From positions 1-64,000 of the forward strand of contig JBKQPR010000310.1 of the NCBI GenBank assembly GCA_052144935.1: a stretch of 64,000 nucleotides of DNA. Direction: 5' to 3'. The notes below the pieces were generated by a model. That model searched no databases, was not told where the DNA came from, and was given only the letters and a program-made list of their open reading frames with translations. Shown piece after piece: positions 18,279 to 26,099 of the stretch. The translations under genes and the position numbers were made by a program. How positions within the stretch are numbered: the stretch's first letter is position 1; each line of letters begins with the position of its first letter. Source of the stretch: JOPF133 sp052144935 (GTDB lineage Bacteria; Acidobacteriota; Terriglobia; Bryobacterales; Bryobacteraceae).

Positions 18279-18639
18279 ATCGCTCCTCATAATCCTGTCT
18301 AGCGAGTTTCAGGCGTTGTGAAACGAGATCCACATCCGGTTTCGGTGTCTGAATGCCCTTACGTGACTTTTTCTGAAAGCAGTGCAGCACATACACGGCC
18401 CAACGAAAGCGCACGGTATAGACGGCGCGATACGTGTTTCCGTCGTGGTCCTCCACAACTTCCAGTACTCCGGAACCTGCTCCCTTCCACGGCTTCGCAG
18501 CGGGGTGTTTCCCGCCAAATTGAGCGACGCTGAGAGCAGTGCCAATGCCGTCTTTGACCGCTTCGGGGAACGTCAGCAAATCCCGTTTCGCAGATCCCAC
18601 CCAATACAAGGGCTGTTCGCCTTGAGCCGGCTTGCGCAT
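18253..18639 (-). CDS. higB: HigB-like RelE-superfamily toxin (phage Gp49-like)
   Basis: The product is 128 residues. The RelE/Gp49-like core is visible: YWVGSAKRDLLTFP at the start, GVLEVVEDHDGNTYRAVYTV, then VYVLHCFQKKSRKGIQTP. The last motif, with FQKKS, is typical of Gp49-like mRNA interferases (PF05973). It is encoded upstream of its antitoxin. The 559-bp region upstream holds the tRNA fragment described below. Confidence 0.8.
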   Translation of the reverse strand: MRKPAQGEQPLYWVGSAKRDLLTFPEAVKDGIGTALSVAQFGGKHPAAKPWKGAGSGVLEVVEDHDGNTYRAVYTVRFRWAVYVLHCFQKKSRKGIQTPKPDVDLVSQRLKLARQDYEERYGKIKRGT

Positions 18640-19198
18640 CGAGTCTTCATCCCAGTTCTAGGATAGCATGAGCGAGCGCCCGGGCGGCCACTTTGATGGA
18701 ACGGCGCGGAGTGGTCACGGGAGGCATATCCCAAGCCGTATCAAAACGTAATCGGAAAGGTCGGGCAGGTGACGCACCCGGGGGTTTGCCACAGTGTTTT
18801 CTGAAATGAATCTTCTCCGGAAAAATGTATTACATGCCACCCCTTCGTAGTTCGGGCCGGAATGTTCCTCCGCAACGGGTCCTTCCCGCCATTACCGGCA
18901 AAAAGATTCCCAGTAAAATTCCGGTGGCCAGGGACGGAATCGAACCGCCGACGCCAGCCTTTTCAGGGCTGCGATCCTCGATAGATGCCGTGGGGTCCTG
19001 TTCGCGTCAATTGGCCGTCTAACGCCCTACCCGCGGAGGGCCGGCGATAGCCCAGGCGCGCTCATTTTAACGTTCATGGGCGGGCCCAGAGGCACCCCGC
19101 CTACCAACGTCCCTTTTTCCGGCAGTTCCCCAAAGCGGTTCAGCACTCGCGGCATGGCACGCTCACCCACCGCCCCCGAATGGCAGTATATTCGGTCT
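18640..19198. other. Gene-free region with a tRNA fragment and a repeat motif
   Basis: No protein gene is supported here. The region holds the tRNA-Phe 3' fragment (18925-18971). At 19079-19099 it holds GCGGGCCCAGAGGCACCCC, a copy of a motif also seen near 4189 and 54242. The final part should contain the promoter of the gene at 19199. Confidence 0.5.
18925..18971 (-). pseudogene. 3' part of a tRNA-Phe gene (anticodon arm to acceptor end)
   Basis: On the minus strand the anticodon stem CAGCC/GGCTG (18967-18971 and 18955-18959) encloses the loop CTGAAAA, which gives anticodon GAA. A five-base variable loop, a complete T arm (GGCGG-TTCGATT-CCGTC) and the acceptor strand CCTGGCC plus discriminator A follow. 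CCA is not encoded. The 5' side (18972 onward on the plus strand) does not form a D arm or a matching 5' acceptor strand. This is a fragment, not a working tRNA. Confidence 0.75.
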
Positions 19199-21436
19199 GT
19201 GACCAGACGCGATTTTGTCCAGGCCAGCGCTGCCGGCACAACCGCCGCCCTAACCGCTTCCGCCCAGAACGATGCGAGCGCTCCGTGGTACCGGCGCGTG
19301 CGCCGGTGGGGGCAGACCAATATCACCGAGCGCGATCCGGTGCGCTACGATATCGCGTGGTGGCGCGATTACTGGAAGCGCACCCTCATCCAGGGCGTCA
19401 TTATCAACGCCGGCGGAATCGTGGCGTATTATCCGAGTCAGTTTCCGTTGCATCACCGGGCGGAGTTCCTCAACGGGCGCGATCTGTATGGCGAGCTGGC
19501 CCAGGCGGCGCACGAAGATTCGCTCGCCGTCCTGGCTCGGATGGACTGCAATCAGACGGCCGAGGACTTCTTCCGGGCGCACCCCGATTGGTTTGCCAGG
19601 GACGCTTCCGGCCAACCGTACCGCGCGGCCGATAAGTACGTCACGTGCGTCAACAGCCGGTACTACGACGAGTACATTCCGAGTGTTCTGCGGGAGATTA
19701 TCCGGCGCAGCCACCCGGAGGGTTTTGCCGACAACAGTTGGAGCGGCTTGACGCGCGACAGTATCTGTCACTGCGAAAACTGCGCGCGGAAGTTCCGCGC
19801 CGCGGCCGGTAAGCCGCTGCCCAACGGTAAGGACTGGAACGATCCAACCTACCGGCAGTGGATTCAATGGAACTACCGGCGGCGCCTGGAAATCTGGGAC
19901 CTTTTTAATCGGACCACTAGAGATGCGGGCGGCGAAAGCTGTCTGTACATCGGCATGAACAGCGGCTCCATCACCAGCCAGAGCCGCTCGTTTCGCGACT
20001 TCCAGGAAATCTCGAAGCGCGCGGAATTCCTGTTGCTCGACCACCAGGCGCGCGCGGACGAGTCCGGCTTCCAGCAGAATGGCGACACCGGCAAGCTGGT
20101 GCATGGACTGCTCGGGTGGGACAAGCTGATGCCGGAGAGCATGGCGCAGTACCAGGCAGGGCGCCCGACCTTCCGCGTGGCCAGCAAACCGGCCCCGGAA
20201 GCGCGCCTCTGGATGTTCGAGGGCATCGCCGGGGGAATTCAGCCGTGGTGGCACTTCATCGGCGCCTACCACGAAGACCGGCGCATGTATCAAACCCCCG
20301 CACCGGTGTTCCAATGGCACCAGGAGCACGAGCAGTATCTCTTCAACCGCCAGCCGGTGGCGTCGATCGGGGTGGTGTGGTCGCAGCGGAATACCGACTA
20401 TTACGGGCGCGACGATGCGGCCGAAGCGGTGGATGCGCCGTATCGCGGAGTCACGCAGGCGCTGATCCGGGCGCGGATTCCGTACCTGCCGGTGAACGCG
20501 GACCACATCGATCGGGACGGCGGCGGGTTCGCGGCGCTGGTGCTGCCGAACGTCGGGGCGCTCTCGGACGCGCAATGCGCCGCGATAGCGCGTTTCGTAG
20601 AGGCGGGCGGCGGCCTGGTGGCGACGGGGGCGAGCAGTCTGTACGACGAATGGGGCGACCCGCGGGCGGATTTCGCGCTCGCCGCGCTCTACGGCGCGCA
20701 CGCTCCGGGACCGGATTTTGGGCGAAGAGCAACCCGAGCGTCGACTCTGCACACTTACCTGCGGCTCTCGCCGGAGTTACGCGCGCGGGTTCCGGGTCCG
20801 AAGGCCGGCGATGAACCGGCTGTTTCGGGCGAGCGGCACGTGGTGCTGGCCGGGTTCGAGGAGACCGATATTATTCCGTTCGGCGGCGCCTTGGAGCGGA
20901 TGCGTACCGACCCCGGCGTGACGATTCCGCTGACTTATGTTCCGCCGTTTCCGATGTATCCGCCCGAAACCTCGTGGATGCGCGAACCCAAGACCGATAT
21001 CGCCGGGCTGGTCCTGAATACGACGGGAAAGGCGCGCGTGGCGTACCTGGCCGCGGATCTCGACCGGCGCTATGGGCGCGACAATTTACCGGACCATGGC
21101 AACCTGCTGGCCAATCTCTTCCGCTGGGCAGCCGGGAATCGCATTCCGCTGGAGGTGCATGGACCCGGTCTGATCGATTGCCACCTGTACCGGCAGCCCG
21201 GCCGCCTGATTCTGCACCTGGTCAACCTGACCAACGAGGGCACCTGGCGGGCGCCGGTCGACGAGCTGATCGCGGTCGGCCCGATCGAGGTTCGGCTGAA
21301 ACTGCCCGGCGATCTGCGGGGACGCGCCGCGCAGTTCCTGGTATCGAAAGCCAAGCCGGCCGTCGCGGTGCGGGAAGGTTGGGCGACCCTGGAGGTGAAG
21401 TCCGTTTTGGACCACGAGGTGGTGGTGATTTCGTGA
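19199..21436 (+). CDS. Tat-exported glycoside-hydrolase-like protein with beta-galactosidase-trimerisation-type domain
   Basis: The product is 745 residues. GTG 19199 gives a Tat signal (TRRDFVQASAAGTTAALTASAQ). Residues 40-360 look like a GHL6/GH42-related barrel: YDIAWWRDYWKR, GIVAYYPSQFPLHH, a HPEGFADNSWSGL segment and a cysteine pair in ICHCENCARKF. Residues 380-520 resemble a beta-galactosidase trimerisation or GATase-like domain (SIGVVWSQRNTDYYGRDD, FVEAGGGLVATGASSL). A C-terminal beta domain follows. It probably acts on an extracellular glycan of unknown identity. Its 5' end has been partly duplicated at 17802. Confidence 0.75.
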   Translation: MTRRDFVQASAAGTTAALTASAQNDASAPWYRRVRRWGQTNITERDPVRYDIAWWRDYWKRTLIQGVIINAGGIVAYYPSQFPLHHRAEFLNGRDLYGELAQAAHEDSLAVLARMDCNQTAEDFFRAHPDWFARDASGQPYRAADKYVTCVNSRYYDEYIPSVLREIIRRSHPEGFADNSWSGLTRDSICHCENCARKFRAAAGKPLPNGKDWNDPTYRQWIQWNYRRRLEIWDLFNRTTRDAGGESCLYIGMNSGSITSQSRSFRDFQEISKRAEFLLLDHQARADESGFQQNGDTGKLVHGLLGWDKLMPESMAQYQAGRPTFRVASKPAPEARLWMFEGIAGGIQPWWHFIGAYHEDRRMYQTPAPVFQWHQEHEQYLFNRQPVASIGVVWSQRNTDYYGRDDAAEAVDAPYRGVTQALIRARIPYLPVNADHIDRDGGGFAALVLPNVGALSDAQCAAIARFVEAGGGLVATGASSLYDEWGDPRADFALAALYGAHAPGPDFGRRATRASTLHTYLRLSPELRARVPGPKAGDEPAVSGERHVVLAGFEETDIIPFGGALERMRTDPGVTIPLTYVPPFPMYPPETSWMREPKTDIAGLVLNTTGKARVAYLAADLDRRYGRDNLPDHGNLLANLFRWAAGNRIPLEVHGPGLIDCHLYRQPGRLILHLVNLTNEGTWRAPVDELIAVGPIEVRLKLPGDLRGRAAQFLVSKAKPAVAVREGWATLEVKSVLDHEVVVIS

Positions 21437-21452
21437 TCTTGCTCCACTCAGC

Positions 21453-22373
21453 TCACACGCGAATCGCCGGAACCTGGAAAGGGTCGCCCGTGGCGATCCA
21501 CTCGACGGGAAGCCCGGGGAGCAGCGGCTTCAGCCAATCGGCGCAGGCTTGCATGCCCCACTCTTCCAGACCTTCGTGCGAGATCATCACCACGCCCTTC
21601 TTCATTCCCAGGCTCATGGCATCGCGCAGGTATTCGAAGGTATCATGCTGGGGCGTCTCGCCCACCAGGGCCACGTCGCAGGTTCGGAGGGCGGGCAGAA
21701 CGCTGGAGAGAATGTGGGCGCAATCGCCGATGGTCCTCACCCGCAGATGGCGATCGCCCACCACTACTACGTTTTGCGTGCCCAAGTTTTGCTGGATGTG
21801 GCGGGCCACCTCCTCCAGGGACATCTCCGGGATCTCATAGTGCCGCGGCCGCTCTTCGAACTTGTAGTATTCCGCCCACTCCAGTTTACGGGCCAGTCCG
21901 ACGAAGATGGGGTCCGGCTTGCGCCGGTGCCAGTGGTCGTGGATGCGCCAGACCGCCATGTGGTTCTGTTCGGCGAAGCGCATCTTGGCCTGGCAAATCG
22001 GATCCTGCAAAAACGCTTCCACGGGGTCGAAGCCGTCCCAGAAAGTACTCTCGTGGGCGACCACAAAATTCTTCTTGGCCGCCAACGCGCGCTGCAGCAC
22101 ACGGAGGGTCGGCTGGAAGGTAGTGGCGATGCCAATCACCGGAATGTTGGGATCGCCCAGGTGGAAACGGTCGAAGTTCGAGGGACCCCAGACGACGCCT
22201 TCGGCCGCCAGCTTGCCTTTGATGCGGTCGACGATTTGGGCGGCCGTGAGCGGATCCTGGGCCGCGGCGGAACCGCCCAGGGCTGTCCCTGCCGCCAGGG
22301 CCGAGCTTGCCGCCACGGCCCATTGAGCGAACCCTCGGCGGGAGATGCGGTTGTCCCTATCGATAGTGTCCAT
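21453..22373 (-). CDS. NIF3-like dinuclear metal-centre protein with exported-type N-terminus
   Basis: The product is 306 residues from ATG 22373, preceded by GAGGAG eight bases upstream. The N-terminus SRRGFAQWAVAASSALAAG is Tat-like, which is unusual because NIF3 proteins are normally cytosolic. NIF3 features include GIATTFQPTLRVLQRALAAKKN, the metal-site stretch VVAHESTFW, and a C-terminal SHEGLEEWGMQ. It is the second gene of a tandem pair of paralogues. The biochemical role of NIF3 proteins is unsettled. Confidence 0.75.
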   Translation of the reverse strand: MDTIDRDNRISRRGFAQWAVAASSALAAGTALGGSAAAQDPLTAAQIVDRIKGKLAAEGVVWGPSNFDRFHLGDPNIPVIGIATTFQPTLRVLQRALAAKKNFVVAHESTFWDGFDPVEAFLQDPICQAKMRFAEQNHMAVWRIHDHWHRRKPDPIFVGLARKLEWAEYYKFEERPRHYEIPEMSLEEVARHIQQNLGTQNVVVVGDRHLRVRTIGDCAHILSSVLPALRTCDVALVGETPQHDTFEYLRDAMSLGMKKGVVMISHEGLEEWGMQACADWLKPLLPGLPVEWIATGDPFQVPAIRV

Positions 22374-22384
22374 ATATATTCTCC

Positions 22385-23242
22385 TCACGACCGGGGAATC
22401 CAACTGGGGTCGGGGGTCTCGCAATATTCGACGGGCAGCGCGGGAAACACTTCCCGCAACCAGTTGGCCATCTCGGCGCAGCCCGGCGCCTCCGAAGCCA
22501 GGTGGCCGATCGCCAGCATGGCGATCTTGCGGCCGGTCGCCATCACATCCTGGAAATAAGCGATGGCGCCATCCACCTCGTCCACGGTGCCTCCGCCGCC
22601 AGCGATCGCGCCATCGATCTTCGGGTCGGCCAAAAGACGGGCCAGAGCGGGCGTGGGGTCGGTCTCGCCGGCCAACACCGCCACGCGGGTGACGCTGCTA
22701 GCGGGATCGCCGACCGTGCGCGGAGAGAAGGCCCTCAGGCGGTCGGCAACGGTCTGGGCGAGAGCCGCCAGCGTGGTCCGCGGCACGTCGCAGACCACCC
22801 CGCGCGAGCGGTCCGTGGGCGCCGATGCCAGCGGCTTCAACCCCAGCGCCTGCGCCAGAGCCAGCGACTGCGCTTTGGGCTTGAAAAGGTCCCAGGCGGA
22901 AGCGTATCGATAGACCATCATTTGGTTCGCGTCGATGATTTCGCGCTTCGCCCGCACCACCGGATCGTCCTTCATGGCGGCTTCGAGACCATCGGTCCCG
23001 TAGCTGTAGTACAGGCCACCGTGGAGAAAGTAAGGGTGTTCGCGGCTGATAATCAGGTTCTTCTTCTCCGCGGCGGCGCGGCGCAGGACGTCAAGCGTGG
23101 GCGCGTAGCAAACCATCACCCCCAGCACCTGCGTATTCGCGTTGCCGGCGCACAAGCCCTCGTACCGGGCAGTACTCATGGGGTCGCCCAATGCGGCGCA
23201 CACGATCAAGTCGGCGGTTCGTCCCGTCATTTCGGTTTCCAT
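22385..23242 (-). CDS. NIF3-like protein, paralogue of its downstream neighbour
   Basis: The product is 285 residues from ATG 23242 (AAAGGTG upstream). The open frame extends further, but only with a low-quality N-terminus. It shares the layout of the next gene: GVMVCYAPTLDVLRRAAAEKKN, ISREHPYFLHGG, and a C-terminal AIGHLASEAPGCAEMANWL. It lacks a signal peptide. The gap to the paralogue is 11 bp, so the two form an operon with one exported-type and one cytosolic copy. Confidence 0.75.
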   Translation of the reverse strand: METEMTGRTADLIVCAALGDPMSTARYEGLCAGNANTQVLGVMVCYAPTLDVLRRAAAEKKNLIISREHPYFLHGGLYYSYGTDGLEAAMKDDPVVRAKREIIDANQMMVYRYASAWDLFKPKAQSLALAQALGLKPLASAPTDRSRGVVCDVPRTTLAALAQTVADRLRAFSPRTVGDPASSVTRVAVLAGETDPTPALARLLADPKIDGAIAGGGGTVDEVDGAIAYFQDVMATGRKIAMLAIGHLASEAPGCAEMANWLREVFPALPVEYCETPDPSWIPRS

Positions 23243-23426
23243 CACGTCACCTTTCCGAACAAGCAGTAAGCCGCAGCCAAGATTGGCTGCCCTCCACAGC
23301 AGCATAACCGCAACCAAGGCGCCGGCGCTTCGCGCCGGTGGCAAGCGACACAAGGCGATCGCCTGCCCCACGGAAAATCGTCGCGGCGCGCGAAGAGTTG
23401 AGGCTCTCGTAATACGGAATCAAACA

Positions 23427-25611
23427 CTAAGGCGTGCCTCGCGCAAACCCGCAAACCGGCAAACCGGCAAACCGGTGTTGCGTGCTTTCCATTGCCCTGG
23501 TTCTCCTGGTCACTCGAACGCCACAATGTACTCCTGGCGCGCATCGAAACTGGACGCGAACCGTGCCATCGGCCTCCGCCTTCCACGCCACGTCCCGGCC
23601 TTGGCAGCGGATGCCGCGGATCCGCTGGCCGCGCGGAGGCCGCAAGCGCTGCTCGCCCCTCACGGTGGAGCGTAGCCGGGCGGAGGTGGCACGCCCGGCG
23701 GTCCATTCGGCGTCCACCTCGATAGCGCCGCGCGCCCGCAGTCCCTTGAACCGGCCCTGGGGCCAAGCTGCCGGAAGCGCCGGCAGGATGGCGATTTCAC
23801 CCGCGTGACTCTGCAGCAGCATCTCGGCGATCCCCGCGGTTCCGCCCAGGTTGCCGTCGATCTGGTACACCCGTCCGCCGTTGAGGAGGCTGGCCGTTGC
23901 CGAGCGCGCCAGCAAGTTGCGGATGCCATCGAACGCCTGGTCTCCATCGCCCAGCCGCGCCCATATGTTGGCGTACCACGCCGCTGGCCACCCGCCCCGG
24001 CCGCCGCCATGATCGACGCGGCGCTGCAGCGAGACCCGTGCCGCCTGGGCCCATTCCGGCGTCCCGTGCAAAGTGATCTCGTCTCCCGGGTAGACCGCGA
24101 ACATATGGGAGACGTGGCCCATGCCCGGGTTCGGCTCGTCGTAGTCTTCGCTCCACTCCTGCAACTGGCCGTACTTGCCCTTCTTCAGCTCAGGGATGCG
24201 CTTCAGCGTGGCGGCCAGCCGCTCGCGGAACGCGGCGTCCGTCCTCAGGATCTCCGAGGCCTGAATGCACGCGGTGAACAGCATGTGAATGATTTCGTAG
24301 TCCATGGTGGCCCCCACGGTCAGGTGGGCCACCGTGCCGTCGGCCATGCGGTAGCTGTTCTCGGGCGAATACGACGGGTTGGTCACCAGGCGACCCTTGC
24401 CGTCCTCGACGAGAAAGTCGGCCAGAAACCCGGCGGCCTCCTTCATCACCGAATAGGCCTCGATCAGGAAGCCGGGGTCCAGTCCGAAGCGGTAGTGCTC
24501 CCAGAAATGCAAGGCCAGCCAGGCGCCGCCCATGGGCCAGGTGCCGCAGTAGGCGTAATCCACCGGCGCGGTGTCTCCCCAGGCGTCCAGATTGTGATGG
24601 AAGCAGAATCCGCCGCAGCCGTACATCTCGCGCGCCGTGCGCCGGCCGCTGGGGAGTGACATCTTCACCAGGGCGAACAGCGGTTCGTGCAATTCCGCCA
24701 GGTTGGCGACCTCGGCCGGCCAGTAATTCATTTCCGTATTGATGTTGATGGTGTACTTGCTATCCCATGGCGGCGCCATCTTGTCGTTCCAGATCCCTTG
24801 CAGATTCGCGGCCATGGACCCGGGGCGGCTGCTGGCCATCAGCAGGTAACGGCCGAATTGGAAGTACAGCGCGGCAAGCTCGGGATCGGCGCCGCCATTG
24901 CGGAAGCGCGCCAAACGCTCGTCGGTGGGCGGCGCGGCGGCGGCATCGGCATCGGGGGTTGCGCTTCCCAGCGCCAGCTCGACACGATGGAACAAGCTCT
25001 GGTGATCGGCCACGTGAGCGGCGCGCAGCGCGTCGAACGGCTTCACGGCGCGCGCGAGGAGCAGGTCGCAAGCCCCGGCCGGATCGCCGCCCGCGTAGTT
25101 CGTCGCGGCCACCAGGATCAAGGTGGCGGCATTGGCATTCGATAGGGCCAGTTCATTGCCCGCGGCCTCAACGCTTCCGCCATCCAAAACCGCGCGCAGC
25201 ACTGCCCGGAATTTGACGCCCGTGGGTTCAAGCTGGGCGCGCTCAGCGGCCAGGCGCCCGGCGCTCAAATTGGGTGTGATCCAGGCGTTGGTGTGGGCGA
25301 TGGCTTCGCCCGTCAGAATCAGACGGTCCGGCTTCACCGCTTCCGTCTGGCTGTCCTGCTCGCGCGTCAATGCGACGCGCAACGAAACGCGCCGGGGCCG
25401 ATCGCACGAGATGCGCACTACTACGGCCTGGCCCGGCGCCGAGACGAAAACCTCGCGCGTGCAATGGGCATCGCCGATCCGGTACGTCACCCTGGCAATG
25501 CCGGTGTCCAGATTCAGTTCCCGCCGGTAATCGGCGGCATTCTCCAGCTCGGGAAAGGTGAGGATCAGATCGCCCAGCGGCTGGTACGGCGGCTGGCGAT
25601 TGGGAACGCCC
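23427..25611 (-). pseudogene. GH95 alpha-L-fucosidase, C-terminal fragment of a split gene
   Basis: The frame from about 25611 to 23427 encodes the GH95 protein from RQPPYQPLGDL onward. It includes INTEMNYWPAE, TNPSYSPEN, YDEPNPGMGHVSH and QIDGNLGGTAGIAEML, which hold the catalytic Asn, Glu and Asp positions of the family. The N-terminal 110 or so residues are missing here and lie at 30465-30800 on the same strand. An internal ATG at 25490 could start translation, but only a truncated product would result. The 3' end runs into short GCAAACCG repeats (23453-23477). Confidence 0.85.
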
Positions 25612-26029
25612 AGTGCTGCGCATCAACCTGGATGGCGCGTTTCTATGTTCGCAGGCGGCCCTGCCCTCCATGATGCGCAACCGCTGGGGGCGCATCATCA
25701 ACATTGCCTCCGTGGTGGGACAGGCGGGCAGCGCCGGGCAGGCCAACTACGCGGCCTCCAAGGCTGGCCTCATCGGACTCACCAAGGCCCTGGCGCAGGA
25801 GATGGCCAGTCGCGGCATCACCGTGAACGCGGTCGCCCCCGGCTACATCGCTACCGACATGACGGCCGTGCTGTCCGACGAAGTCCGGCAGAAGATTCTG
25901 GCGGCCGTCCCGCTCGGTCGCATGGGCAAGCCCGAGGACATTGCCACGGCGGTGAAATTCCTGGCCAGCGAAGATGCCGCTTACATCACCGGCCAGGTGC
26001 TGGCGGTAAACGGCGGAATGTACATGTAG
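25612..26029 (+). pseudogene. FabG-like short-chain dehydrogenase, N-terminus missing
   Basis: The frame encodes the C-terminal 138 residues of a 3-oxoacyl-ACP-reductase-like SDR. Visible parts are LRINLDGAFLCSQA, the catalytic Ser in INIASVVGQAG, the YAASKAG catalytic Tyr and Lys, VNAVAPGYIATDM, and the C-terminal ITGQVLAVNGGMYM. The Rossmann NAD-binding half (about 105 residues with TGxxxGIG) is absent. The sequence left of about 25611 belongs to GH95. The gene is cut at the edge of an inserted block. Confidence 0.85.
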
Positions 26030-26099
26030 CCGGCCGAGGTCGGCGCCTTCTCCTTGAGGTATGATGATCTGACAGTCTACAAACTGGCGGCATGGTGCT

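Noticed and set aside
18925..18998. Functional tRNA-Phe gene
   Set aside because: The 5' acceptor strand and D arm are absent, so it cannot fold as a full tRNA.
25613..26029. Complete fabG gene
   Set aside because: The NAD-binding half and any start context are missing and the upstream sequence belongs to GH95.
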